NCBI RefSeq assembly: GCF_003473485.1
Contig: NC_053045.1
Coordinates: 50,758,494-50,822,493 of the forward strand
DNA length: 64,000 nt
Direction: 5' to 3'
Source: Medicago truncatula
Taxonomy: Eukaryota; Streptophyta; Magnoliopsida; Fabales; Fabaceae
The stretch's first letter is position 1, and each line of letters begins with the position of its first letter. A program made the position numbers and the translations under genes. Shown piece by piece: positions 36,520 to 47,411 of this stretch. The notes under the pieces were generated by a model. It had not been told where the DNA came from and did no database searches. It saw only the letters and a program-made list of their open reading frames with translations.

Positions 36520-36715
36520 GGGATAACGCGGGGCCTAAAATGAAATAATTTATATTAACGGTCAAATGGGTTCGTGACTTAGTTAGGAAATTTTATTTTA
36601 TCATTTTTAATTTGTTGGTATAGCTGTAGGGCGGAGTAGTTAATGGCAAATGGCAGAGCCGCCCAATATGTATCCAAACGTGTCGGATGCCACCGTAGTC
36701 ACACGGTGGATACAG
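36520..36715 (-). promoter_or_regulatory. Shared promoter cassette of CML copy 1
   Basis: Conserved with the other two copies. A W-box core (TTGACC, minus strand) is at 36560-36565. An ACGTGTC (ABRE-like) is at 36678-36684. A palindrome CCACCG-N8-CGGTGG is at 36690-36709. A CGCG element (AACGCGG, possible CAMTA site) at 36525-36531 is shared with copy 2 only. Upstream of the TATA box there is also an AAACGTCA (TGACG) motif at about 36492. Motif roles are from general plant promoter knowledge. Confidence 0.55.
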
Positions 36716-39700
36716 ACGGTGTGTCGTGCATTTTAAATTAGATTTTTTGCATTTGATGCTTAAAAAAATTAAATTAAATTCTTCTTTTGTTTAAGTTTAG
36801 GATTTAAGTCGAGACTCCCTCAAAAAAAAAAAAAAAAGGATTCAAGTCGAGACAAAGAGAAAAAAATTAACATAACAATCAATATACTTACATTTGTCAT
36901 TTATAAAACATTAAAAAATTTAAGTTGACTTAAATCAAAAATTATGATTGCGTACAATATTTTTTATTGGAACCAAAAAATGATAAAAACAAATCTATTG
37001 AGATTAATTAAAAATAAAATTCAAAATTTTATAGAGATTAAAATTATATGTAACAATTTTCCTTATATAAATAAATTGTCTCAAAAAGGCTGACCAAAAA
37101 AAAAATTGTCTCAAAAAGGAACAGCTCCAAGGTTACTAGTTCATTAAGTTCCATACCGTAGACGCGCTTTAGAGGCACCACCCAAACAGGTTTAGAGATA
37201 AAACCATGATCACATAAACCAAAATATACCATGATTGTCTACAATTGTCATCCAAACACAACTTGGATGACAACTTTTTGATTAGGGCTTTCGTCTCAAG
37301 AATCATAATCCTCATCTATAAATGTGTTAACTTATATCTCGTAACACTATTCATAAACTTTAAAACCTCAAACTCATGATCCTTAACAACTTACTTGATC
37401 TTCATAATATCGTCCTCAACCACTTGTTTCTCTGGCCGTCGATCTTGGATCAATTCAAATGATATGTAAGTAGTCATGTGTGCACGGAGTATTTTACATT
37501 TTTATCTGACGTTGATCACAAATTCCATGTATATAAGACATGACTCTTTCTCTAAAAAAAAAAAAGACATGACTCTTAAAAATCGTGGTTGGACCCACTG
37601 GCTGATGTTGAGTTTATTTTTCGGGGGTACCAAATATTTGTAGAATATATACTAAAAAGTTTAAAAAGATATACAATATTGTAAACTGGTGTGATGACAC
37701 AATTGTATGAATGTAACATTAACATGAGGGATGCCATTTCGAATCCCACTAGGACCTTTTTTTGGTATAAAATGTGAAGAGTTCGCTAAAAAATATAAAA
37801 AGAGGGTCCCTTGGGGTTCAAACCAAAGCGACCTTTAGTAGATTAAAATACTGTATAACTGCTGCAACACCAACATATTACTTGTAATATCAGGCCTAAT
37901 ATGATATTTATATAAAAGCTGGGGTGCAGTGGCACTTGCGGGTCTCTAAAGAGATCCGTCCCTGGTTAACATGTTTGTGAGGGGAGGGTGATTGCTCCCA
38001 CTTATAAAAACATATTCAAGCCATATTTTGTCTTATGTGAGACTCTTGGGCTTGATGCGTGGATATAAATGGTTGGTGGTCGGATAGCGGAAACATGATA
38101 ACATGTGGTCCAATGGATCTTAGAAAAGGCTATGATATCATCTTAGATATTGTGGTTGAGTCTAAGACAAACCCACTAAACCAACTTATAATGTGAAGAT
38201 TGCCCCCACATAGAAATACATATTCAAATCATCTTTCATTTGATGTGAGATTCTTTAACAATAACATGCGTAACGTCTGAAGTAGGAAAACATTACTTTT
38301 AAGTTTAAGCACATTAATTTTGTCAAAAAAAAAAAAAAAGTTTAAGCACATTAATGTAGCCTACAATATTACTGTTAACTACCCAATCCCAATTTTTAGA
38401 AATTGCTAGTGTGGTGACTAATAACGCAAAGGAAGGAATGTATACTTCTAATATTGTTATTCTCATCCAAACACTATATTTTTTTTTTTTTTGAGAGCAA
38501 CACTATATCTTTGTTGGTTTTTGTTTCTCCATCCTAACATTTTTTTTAGAATATAGTTAACAAATCTATAATAAATATTGTCTTAAAAATATAAATCAAA
38601 ACATTTGACAATTTTATCCACTCTTTATGCAAAAAAAAAAACTTTTTTTTTTTTAACATTTTAAAGAATGTTTTAAAGAAATTTGTTAACATTTCTGTTT
38701 TTTTACTCAAAACTATATCATTGTTGAACTTCTATCGTCTTCGCAATTCTGGAGAAAAAAAAATCCAAAGGTCCCACATAATCTCTTCTTTCTTGTGTAT
38801 CAAACAAGAGAAATTAATGATAGTTTATCTCTTCTTTCTCTTTTTGAGTATTCTTTATGGGTCTTGTTAACAAGTGTCTTCGGATATAGGCGGTTTCACC
38901 GTCCAGCGACCCCGGACACTCGCTTGAACTTGGTCGATACTTTCTTCACATTAGACCCAACCATAGTTAGTAATTCCTTGTTGTCAATGGAATTCGTGCG
39001 TACCGTTTGCCGTTTCTTTCCGTACCAAATTTGTGAAAGCAGCGATGAATATGGATGAATAGCTGTTATGCCATTCTTTTCCGACGAACCGGCGATGAAT
39101 ATCGATGAATAGCTGTTATGAAGTTGGAACCGGTGAAAAAATGGAGTGAAACGGTTTTGGGTGAAACAGGGGAAGGTGAAGTAGTTTTGGAGAAAGATGA
39201 AAAGAGAAAACAATTATCTACCGGTGTATGCTTTTCTTTTTCAATGAAAAAATAATAATAAATTTGTTAATGTGTTGCTACCTGGTAGAGCAAATTTCTC
39301 TCCCCGACCCACATCACCTTATAATGTAAAATATAAATTAAATTAAATTTTGTCAAAAAAATAAATAAATAAATAAATTAAATTAGATCGTCTTCTCTTG
39401 TGACCCTTTATAATATTTCTTTTTTATTTAATCTTTGTTATAAAAAAGTTTTATCAGATTGTATTTTTTAAGTATACCAAACTTTGTTGATAATATAGTT
39501 ATTAGTATATCAATACCCTTCACGTATCGAATACTTTGTAGATTGCAAAGTGCGTAACATGTATCGAACGAATTACGAACTTGATTATTAAGACTAAATT
39601 GTGCAACAAGATCAACAATGTGTGGTTTAATGAGTTGATGATATGTTATATTGAGTGAGAGATATTCAAGTCACTTGATGATGTTGATATTAATCGAACA

Positions 39701-40040
39701 TTCACCACAAAGAGGAGGTCTCGGGGAGGGCATTGACATCCTAATTTTATTTAGCACGTTATTGGTGAGTTATATTTCATCTCACTTGTTTTAAATTGTA
39801 CTTTTGTTGAAAAAATGACGAACCTCTTTTATTTCGATTTATGACTATTTATATATATTACGTCACATGTGAATTGGCGATAAATTTTTCGCCCAGGCTC
39901 TATAGAATTCCTGGCTCCGCCACAGTCTCCGGGACACTCTTGAAAGATTTCAAAAAACGAAATTATTTTATAAAAAAATCAAATATTTCGATTTTCGATG
40001 CATTGATTACACATATTTTCATAATAAATTACCCTTTAAA

Positions 40041-40246
40041 GGGCTAGGATCCTCTCCATATTATAAAATAAATAGAGTTAACAATTTGGAGATAGATAGA
40101 CACATAAAATAGAGAGTGTGTCCTACTATTAAATGGATCCCTCCATCATTAATTATTTTTTACTTTTTTTAAACTTTTTTGAATCTATATCTCTCCAAAT
40201 GGATGAAATTGACAGGGTACAGACTAGAGAGGATCTTAACTCCCTT
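40041..40246. mobile_element. MITE, family shared with 4431-4632
   Basis: Ends GGATCCTCTCC / GAGAGGATC are inverted. The interior matches the 4431-4632 copy, including AGACACATAAAATA and CATCATTAATTATTTTT or a close variant. Confidence 0.7.
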
Positions 40247-40443
40247 TTAAAGACCTTAACTAATGCCCAGGGTGCTAGTTAACATTTCTCATTCTTTATT
40301 AACAAACAGACCTCAAAAAATTAGCCTTAATACAATAATTGTATAAGGATGACTGAATTTTGGTGTTTATTTTGATTTGTGTAGCTAAGGTCAATGACCA
40401 AATTTTAATTATAAGAGTGTTTCCATTCAAAAAACTATAAGAG

Positions 40444-40595
40444 TGTGTATAGATGGGGGAATGTTTTGAGGGAATGTAATATTTTGAAGGAATTCAACTA
40501 CTTTGAGGTGAATTCTATTGTTTGAATCCACTTCAAAATAATTGATTTCCCTCAAAACATTACATTACCTCAAAATATTTCCCCATCCAAACACA
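40444..40595. mobile_element. MITE with 9-bp target-site duplication
   Basis: Inverted ends TGTGTATAGATGGGG / CCCCATCCAAACACA. The 9-bp direct repeat CTATAAGAG flanks it exactly (40435-40443 and 40596-40604). Inner arms also pair (GGGAATGTAATATTTTG with a diverged complement). Confidence 0.85.
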
Positions 40596-40916
40596 CTATA
40601 AGAGTGTTTGTTTCAAGTTACCTTTGTATATTTTTGAGAGTAATATGGTAGAAATATGCATTTTGTTAAAAGTTTATTGTCAAGTATAAAATATTTATTG
40701 TGACTAGGAAAAAAATTGAAAAAAAAATGTTGGGAATCATGAAGATGAGAATAAATTTATGTCTAACTATCTATTAATTTCTCTATTATAAAGTTTATCG
40801 GAAATATTATAATATTAACCAATATTTTTTTTTTAAAGCATGGAATAAAACTCTTATCCTTATTATATTCTAAAGAAAGTTATTTTTAAGAATAAATCTA
40901 GCAAATCATTTTGTTG

Positions 40917-41000
40917 TCCTCGTGAGCTTAACTCAGTTGGAAAGGACAATGCATAATATATGCAAGGTCCGGGGTTAAAACTCCGACCACCACAAAAAAA
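40917..41000 (+). mobile_element. Short tRNA-derived SINE, copy 1
   Basis: GTGAGCTTAACTCAGTTGG resembles an A-box region. GGGGTTAAAACTCC is a mutated B-box. It ends ACCACCAC followed by an A-run. Close relatives are at 54673-54760 and 57639-57723, and on the minus strand at 50464-50547. Confidence 0.8.
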
Positions 41001-41189
41001 TATATATATAAAAGCAATTTTCGTGTTGCTAGGTTTGGAATCTGGTATGGAAGGTTAAAGCCCCTTCTAAGGTAAATAACTTACTTTGGTGCAGAGGTAG
41101 AGAAAATATGTGTGGATTGTCCCACAACACAAATTGTGTTCTAATTGTCATGTCTTTGTTTAAGTGTGAGTGGTTAGTTTCACCTATTC

Positions 41190-41995
41190 ATAAAGGAAAA
41201 TGATTCATAAACACCCTTTTCCCATACCACTTTTCTATATACCCCTATCTAGCAAGGTATTTTGGTAATTTCGCAAACACTTTTTTTCAATCCTTCCAAT
41301 CCTCTTGAGTCTGCAACGTGAAACACGCACTCATACTTTCTTCCTTGTTCCTTCCTTCTCCTCACTGGCCATGAACCACCGCCGTCACCACCACCATCTC
41401 TGTTGTCATTGACCTCACTCAAACGTTCCCCAACGACAACGATGACGGTGGTTGTGGGTGTGGATATCGATCTCGCTTTCTTGGTCGACAACAACGATGA
41501 CGGCAGCGGCTGTCGGTGAGAATTCCAAATCTCGTTTTGAGGAGGGCAATTACGACGATGGTGGTGGAAAACGATGTGAATGATGAAAGGTGAGAGAACA
41601 GCGTTCATGACAGAGAGAAGAAGTATTTGGATTGATTTTTGGAGAATTAGAATAGGTTTTGTTGTTGATGATGTGAAAGTGAAGAAAAATGCATTGTTGT
41701 GAACTTTTAGTTGCGGATGTTACAACAGAATTTGGAATTGAAAGAGTGAGAACGATTGGTGTGGTGGTAGACTGGTGTGGTGGGACATGGGAGAAGAAAG
41801 AAGGGGAGCGTGTTCTGTGTTGTGATACACTAAAAAACTTGTGTTTTTTTTAATTGATTAATAAAATAAATAAAACATAGAATAAAGGCACTTAGAAAGA
41901 TTATTTTATATTAGTTTTTTTTACATGTGGAAGGGTGTATAGGGTGGTATGCCACGTAGGGTGGTCCGCCTATCACCACTCATTCAAAAATATAT
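41190..41995. mobile_element. Probable non-autonomous element with GC-rich insert
   Basis: The sequence GAAAATGATTCATAAACACC at 41199 recurs as GAAATGATTCATATACCC at 41999. Between them, about 41280-41620 is GC-rich and gene-like, with CGACAACGATGACGG repeated. The minus-strand frame 41249-41608 (119 aa) has Gly/Asp-rich low complexity and no known domain. It resembles the captured-looking interior of the 4709-6226 element. Boundaries and class are uncertain. Confidence 0.4.
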
Positions 41996-42190
41996 GAGAA
42001 ATGATTCATATACCCAATATATATTTTAGCTTTAGATGAAGATGCAATGCTAATGTCTCTTTCTCTTATAGTCCTTGAGGCCGGAGTATTGATTCATTGC
42101 TTCCGGCGGTCTCCCGGACTCTAAACACTATGCATGCAATGGTAGGGATGAAGTTAACGCTACGCAAGAATGGACGGACTATTGCGAGGA

Positions 42191-42220
42191 ATGCAAACCA
42201 TGATGTTTGTTGTATTGCAT
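42191..42220. other. Small hairpin in CML downstream flank, copy 2
   Basis: ATGCAA (42191-42196) pairs with TTGCAT (42215-42220) around the loop ACCATGATGTTTGTTGTA. CCAATGCAGTCCTTA follows. It is equivalent to 34898-34933. Confidence 0.5.
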
Positions 42221-42495
42221 GATTGTAAACCCAATGCAGTCCTTATTTTGGCCATCCTAGTACAATTACTCTTCTTCCTACTGAACGTGTCCTAAACTTT
42301 GATGCTTTGTTTTTAGCCAAATTATTTATCATCCCATGTCCTCATTATTATTTACTAGTAAATTACAAAAACAATGATTTATATAAATTTACATTGCATA
42401 AAAGCAATTTAGTCATACAATGTACAAAAGAATGAATGAAACCAGAAAGACTATAAGCACCTCACATAATCAACACATATATACATCATCATCAT

Positions 42496-42918
42496 TCAAT
42501 CCATCATGATTCTGAATTCTTCAAAACTAAGCACACCATCACCATCCAAATCAAATCTTTTAATCATCAATTTGCATTCTTCAATGGACTTAGAATCCCC
42601 CAGTTTTTTCAACATCCTCTTCAAACTTTTTGGCGTTATGAATCCACATCCTTCATTATCATACATTTCAAAAGCTTCCCTCAAATCCTTCAATTTTTCC
42701 TCCTCTCCCCCTGATTCCATTAACGTAATCAAATCTCCCAAACTCAATAACCCATCACCATCAGAATCCAATGCCTCAATAGCAATTTCAACTTCTTTCA
42801 ATTGAAACTCTCCGCCAATCTTCGCCATTCGACTCCTTAACTCGTTTGGCGAAATTTTTCCGTCTCCATCTTCATCAAAGTAACTAAGAACACGCTCAAA
42901 TTCCATTTCCCTCTTCAT
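42496..42918 (-). CDS. Calmodulin-like EF-hand protein (CML), copy 2
   Basis: Intronless, 140 aa from the Met at 42918 (MKREMEFERV), aligned with the starts of the other copies. The frame is open further upstream to 43002, giving a hydrophobic 28-residue extension. That extension is not matched in copies 1 and 3 and overlaps their non-coding leader, so I rejected it. The EF loops match copy 1, except loop 2 ends SLGD instead of SLED and loop 3 is DNEGCGFITPKS (degenerate, Ser at position 12). Predicted small soluble Ca2+ sensor. It is closer to copy 3 than to copy 1 in the C-terminal half (CGFITPKS, CKLMIKRF). Confidence 0.93.
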   Translation of the reverse strand: MKREMEFERVLSYFDEDGDGKISPNELRSRMAKIGGEFQLKEVEIAIEALDSDGDGLLSLGDLITLMESGGEEEKLKDLREAFEMYDNEGCGFITPKSLKRMLKKLGDSKSIEECKLMIKRFDLDGDGVLSFEEFRIMMD

Positions 42919-43093
42919 GTTAACAATATATTGTTCAATACCACAAAATATAATTACAACAAAGTAATATACTATTATAGTCTTACAAATTGTTTCAAAC
43001 AAAAAGTATAGTAGAATGTAGGAATATGATTATTATGAATATAATATTTGTGTTGGAAATATTGGATGAAACAATGGTTTGTAGTTTATGGAG

Positions 43094-43101
43094 TATTTAT
43101 A
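43094..43101 (-). promoter_or_regulatory. Putative TATA box of CML copy 2
   Basis: TATAAATA on the minus strand, about 176 bp upstream of the ATG, in a context conserved with copy 3. Confidence 0.6.
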
Positions 43102-43279
43102 GTGTATGGGTTTATGAAGGCGTGTTAATACCATTATCTGGAAGATTACTAGAAGCAAGTTGGTACGAGTGTTTGAGGAAGAGAAAAAAAAAATGGCATA
43201 AACGTCATGGCATATGCAGTTGGGTAGTGGAGAGAGAGAGAGAGATGAGTTTGAAGAAATAAAAGAGAGAGATAGAAAG

Positions 43280-43465
43280 TGGATAACGCGGGCCAGGAGG
43301 ACTTTCTCAAATAGCCTAGAAAAAAATAACTTATAATAACGGTCAATTGGGGTCGTGACTTAGTTAGGACATTTTCTTTTATGATTTTTAATTGTTGTAT
43401 AGTTGGCGGAGCCGCCCAATATGTATCAAAACGTGTCGGGTGCCACCGCAATCACACGGTGGATA
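43280..43465 (-). promoter_or_regulatory. Shared promoter cassette of CML copy 2
   Basis: CGCG element AACGCGGG at 43286-43293, W-box core at 43341-43346, ACGTGTC at 43431-43437, and the palindrome CCACCG-N8-CGGTGG at 43443-43462. All are in the same order as in copy 1. A TGACG motif (AAACGTCA) is at about 43200. A purine-rich GA repeat at about 43230-43270 is unique to this copy. Confidence 0.55.
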
Positions 43466-43923
43466 CAGACACTTCCATACCTTGTCAACATTTATTGTTT
43501 ATTTGTTCGTCTACAGACTGTGGGTCGTGTATTTTCTTGGTTTGTTTATAGTGAGAAAATATCAAAATACGATATGTGATGGACTAGTTTCAATTTTTTT
43601 TAAATTAAATTAAATAGCAATGTGTATTTGTTCCATGAGGTATTTTACATTTTTATCCAACGTTGACACCGAATTCCATAAAAATAGGACAATACACACA
43701 TGTATGCAATGGGAAAGCATTATTTTGAACTACATTAACCTGGTCGTGTTTTACAGAATTTTGCAACCAAACACTATATCATTGTATTTTTTATTTACTC
43801 AAAACCATCTCGTTGTTGTTGAACTCTTTGCAGCGTTCACACTCTTGATCAAATGTGTGTCTGGGTTTTAATATGTGTTTAATATGATACATATAATTAC
43901 ATTATATTATATCATTTTTTAAA

Positions 43924-44288
43924 GGCTAAAATATGGTTTTGGTTCCTGCAAATATGTCTCGTTTTGGTTTTAGTCCCTGTAAAAAAAAATTGTTGTTTTT
44001 GGTCCCCGCAAAATATTTTGTTTTTGGAAATGGTCCCTGCAGGGACTATTTTCAAAATCAAAATATTTTGCAGGGACCTTTTTCAAAATCAAAAGATTTT
44101 GCAAGGACTATTTCTCTAATAAATGGTTCAGTCATCATGTGACACGTGTGCAAATTATCACAAAAGTGGAGTCAGGGACCAAAACCAAAATGAGACATAT
44201 TTGCAGGGACCAAAAACAACAATTTTTTTTTGCAGGGACTAAAACCAAAACGAGGCATATTTGCAGGGACCAAAACCATATTTTAGCC
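43924..44288. mobile_element. Mutator-like MITE, copy B
   Basis: Same family as 19676-19991. Ends GGCTAAAATATGG / CCATATTTTAGCC, with repeated GGTCCCTGCA / TGCAGGGACC motifs. Flanks TTTTTTAAA and ATTTTTAAA fit a 9-bp duplication with one change. The insertion separates CML copies 2 and 3. Confidence 0.85.
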
Positions 44289-45015
44289 ATTTTTAAACTA
44301 TTGCAATTATCGACGTATTAATGACTGTGTCGTCTTCGTGTTGGTGCTTCATATATAGGTTGAACTTATATTGGCTTTCTACACAACTATAGAGAGAGGG
44401 GGCAAAACTCCGACATCAATTTTGTCTATCGATCTTCTCTCCAGTTGTCTTGCAATGCCAATTTAGGGCACCAAACAAGAGAAATTAATGATAGTTTCTC
44501 TCTTAGGTGTGTTTGATATGACAACTTCATTTGTATAATATTTGATTATAAAATGGTTTCAAGGATATGATAAATTGGTGTGAAATTCTTGTTCATCATT
44601 AAACTATAACACAATTTTTTGTCTCGAACATAAATTGTCTAAAATATCAAAATAGTTTTTTTTTGTCCACAAAAAATTGTTCAATAACATAAAAATTTGT
44701 TTTGTGTTGTTATGTACGGTACTTATTTTTTAACTTATCAAATGCACCCTTATTCTCTTGTAGGGAAAATAGTTCTTGTTGTTCCTGTATCTTTCTGAAC
44801 CCTTAAAGTTTCTCTCTCCCTTCATTTCCAAACTCCCAAACAAAACTTTAATATTTTAGGTGGTTACGGAGCATTAACTCGTTGTTGCTTTCGGCTCTCT
44901 CGGGACACTCAAGACTACACAACAAATGAAAGGGATGAAAGTATTCACTAATTTTTTCACTGTCCTTTCAGTAGACAATTTTGGGTCAAGAAAGGACTGT
45001 TGCGCGTAATGCAGA

Positions 45016-45047
45016 CATGCAAACCATGCTGCTTGTTGTACTGCATG
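45016..45047. other. Small hairpin in CML downstream flank, copy 3
   Basis: CATGCA (45016-45021) pairs with TGCATG (45042-45047) around a loop holding CCATGCTGCTTGTTGT. CCATGCAGTCCCTT follows. An outer GGACTG / CAGTCC pair at 44993-44998 and about 45062-45067 could extend it. Confidence 0.5.
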
Positions 45048-45482
45048 AATGTCAACCCCATGCAGTCCCTTTTGTGGCTATTATCATCAGGTGGAGTATA
45101 TCTATATGGCTGGCTGGCAACAAACTCAGCCATGTTTCATATTATTATTTAATTAGTGCTAGCAAATTACAAAAACAATGATTTATATATCCTTTTGCAT
45201 ATCATAAAAGTAATAAGGCACAAGCACAATACTCTATAATATAGTAATTAACTGCTGAACATGTCCCGAAATATGATGCTTGTGTTTTATCCAAGTTAGT
45301 ATTCCATGTCTCATATTAATTCCAAAAACAATGATATTTATATTGCATAAAACAATGATTATATAAAATTATATTGCATAAAAGCAATTTAGTCATACAA
45401 TGTACAAAAAAATGAATGAAATTAACCCCGCAGCCTCTGGCCAAAACACATGATATATATAATCATAAACATATCATCACAC

Positions 45483-45905
45483 TCAATCCATCATGATTCT
45501 GAATTCTTCAAAACTAAGCACACCATCACCATCCAAATCAAATCTTTTAATCATCAATTTGCATTCTTCAATGGACTTAGAATCCCCCAGTTTTTTCAAC
45601 ATCCTCTTCAAACTTTTTGGTGTTATGAATCCACATCCTTCATTATCATACATTTCAAAAGCTTCCCTCAAATCCTTCAATTTTTCTTCCTCTCCCCCTG
45701 ATTCCATAAGCTTTATCAAATCCTCCAAACTCAATAATCCATCACCATCAGAATCCAATGCCTCAATTGCAATTTCCACTTCTTTCAATTGAAACTCTCC
45801 GCCAATCTTCGCCATTCGACTCCTTAACTCGTTCGGCGAAATCTTTCCGTCACGGTCTTCATCAAAGTAACTAAGTACACGCTCATATTCCATGTTACTC
45901 CTCAT
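45483..45905 (-). CDS. Calmodulin-like EF-hand protein (CML), copy 3
   Basis: Intronless, 140 aa. Starts MRSNMEYERV, like copy 1. EF loop 1 is DEDRDGKISPNE, with the usual Gly at position 4 replaced by Arg; this may weaken Ca2+ binding. Loop 2 (DSDGDGLLSLED) and loop 4 (DLDGDGVLSFEE) are intact. Loop 3 is degenerate as in the other copies. Predicted small soluble Ca2+ sensor. The three copies share over 90% of residues by eye, which argues for recent tandem duplication or gene conversion. Confidence 0.93.
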   Translation of the reverse strand: MRSNMEYERVLSYFDEDRDGKISPNELRSRMAKIGGEFQLKEVEIAIEALDSDGDGLLSLEDLIKLMESGGEEEKLKDLREAFEMYDNEGCGFITPKSLKRMLKKLGDSKSIEECKLMIKRFDLDGDGVLSFEEFRIMMD

Positions 45906-46085
45906 GTTAATTATATATTGTTGGCAATCAAAGGCTACAATTGGAAATCACTACAAAAAATATTTCCAACTATACAAAGTCAAATTCAATGAAATCAAAT
46001 AGTTAGGCCTACAGCGGTTTATAGGAGTTATATATGCACACACTTATATTTTTATGTTGGCTATGAAACAATTGGGTGGTTTGAG

Positions 46086-46093
46086 TATTTATA
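46086..46093 (-). promoter_or_regulatory. Putative TATA box of CML copy 3
   Basis: TATAAATA on the minus strand, about 181 bp upstream of the ATG, embedded in sequence conserved with copy 2. Confidence 0.6.
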
Positions 46094-46289
46094 GTTTGTG
46101 AAATTTGAAGACGTGTTAAGTAAATTTCTGGAAGATTGAATATTTATGATTGGGATGGTGCAAGCAAGTTTCTTCGTGTGTTCGAGGAAGAGAAGAGAAA
46201 AATGGCATATAAGTCACGCCTTGTGTATTTTAGTAAAAGAGAGAAAGTGGACAGAACAAGACATTTTGAAATGTCGTAGAAATAACTTA

Positions 46290-46460
46290 TATTAACGGTC
46301 AAAGGAACATAACTTACTTGGTTTATTTATTATTATTATTTTGGTGCAAGACTTTTATTTTCTTATTTTATTTTAAATTTTTAAGTAGTTAATGGCAAAT
46401 GGCAGAGCCGCCCAGTATGAAACAAAACGTGTTGGGTGCCACCGCAATCACACGGTGGAT
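46290..46460 (-). promoter_or_regulatory. Shared promoter cassette of CML copy 3
   Basis: W-box core at 46297-46302, ACGTGTT (one base from the ABRE-like form) at about 46428-46434, and palindrome CCACCG-N8-CGGTGG at 46439-46458. The CGCG element of copies 1 and 2 is replaced by ACAGAACAAG. An AT-rich insertion (about 46318-46380) widens the spacing. Confidence 0.55.
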
Positions 46461-46465
46461 ACACT

Positions 46466-47403
46466 TCCATACCTTGTCAACTTAATTGTTTTATCCATAT
46501 ACAAAAGGTATGTCGTGCATTTTAGTGGTGTATTTTGTTTAAGATATATATTTAGGCCTTTTTCTTATGGATAAGATATCAAGAGTTCTTTCAAAAAAAA
46601 AAAAAAAAGATATCAAGAGATTTTGATTAGTGTGAACATTTTTTTTTATAAAAGATTATTGGTATACAAGTGAGTCAAAATTATACATCATAAATAGTAA
46701 ATACAATATAGTTGACATGCATAACTTTTTTTTTGGTAAGACATGCATGCATAACTACAACTTACTATCGCCGTTCTTAAATATAAAATCATTTTGATAA
46801 AATTACAGGAATTAAAAAAGTTGATATTTGTATTGTATTCACTGTTATTTTTACAATTTTATTCTTTAAAAAAAAGAGTTAATGTATAATTTTAACTTGA
46901 TATTTATTGCTGATTGAAAAGAAAAATGTTCTTTTTTTTTTTAGTGATAGAAAAATGTTCTCTATGATATGTAAGCAACATAATTTACCGATGTTACGTT
47001 AAGTTGTTCATTTTTTTTTTAAGAACGTTAAATTGTTCATAAATCTTTTTTTTTTTTTTGAGAAAAAGTTGTTCATAAATCTTGAATAAATAATTTATTT
47101 GAAATCTAAAAAAATACGTCCTTGTTTATTGCGTGACAATATTTTCTATTTTTATTTTCTAAAATTTATCTTCATACTAAGAACAAATAAATTGGTAGTT
47201 TTTTAGCTATCATTTTTATCTTCACTCTATACAAATGAAAACATAAAATAATTTCAAAAAAAGTAAATGGACCCTTTCCCTCGAGTTAGTAATTGATTTG
47301 AAATTAGACAAATATAACTCTTTTGTAACAAGTTCAAAAAGCAGTTAAACTTTAGCGGTTAATTTTTTTATTCTAGGTTGAATTGGAAGTCTAAATTTTG
47401 GAT
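46466..47403. other. AT-rich intergenic DNA, no gene seen
   Basis: Several poly-A/poly-T runs and short duplicated bits (GTTGTTCATAAATC near 47029 and 47068). No gene-like content. Confidence 0.5.
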
Positions 47404-47411
47404 GTAATAAT

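Larger units (their letters stand above)
36716..40916. other. Intergenic region between CML copies 1 and 2: repeats and CML-unit flanks
   Basis: No gene is supported. Parts (37480-37570, 38260-38500, 38700-38830) match pieces at 43630-43870, 44470-44500 and 49735-50250, and belong to the tandemly duplicated CML unit. A direct repeat with CGATGAATAT(G/C)GATGAATAG occurs at 39042 and 39091. The 105-aa minus-strand frame at 38896-39213 has no recognisable domain. Around 37900-37980 and 39880-39925 are fragments resembling degraded retrotransposon DNA. Confidence 0.5.

Noticed and set aside
42919-43002. N-terminal extension of CML copy 2 with hydrophobic residues (possible membrane anchor)
   Set aside because: The open frame is fortuitous: copies 1 and 3 have no matching extension, and the sequence aligns with their non-coding leader.
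35700-45792. Three 99-aa plus-strand frames opposite the CML genes
   Set aside because: They are antisense shadows of conserved EF-hand sequence. Their similarity follows from the genes themselves.
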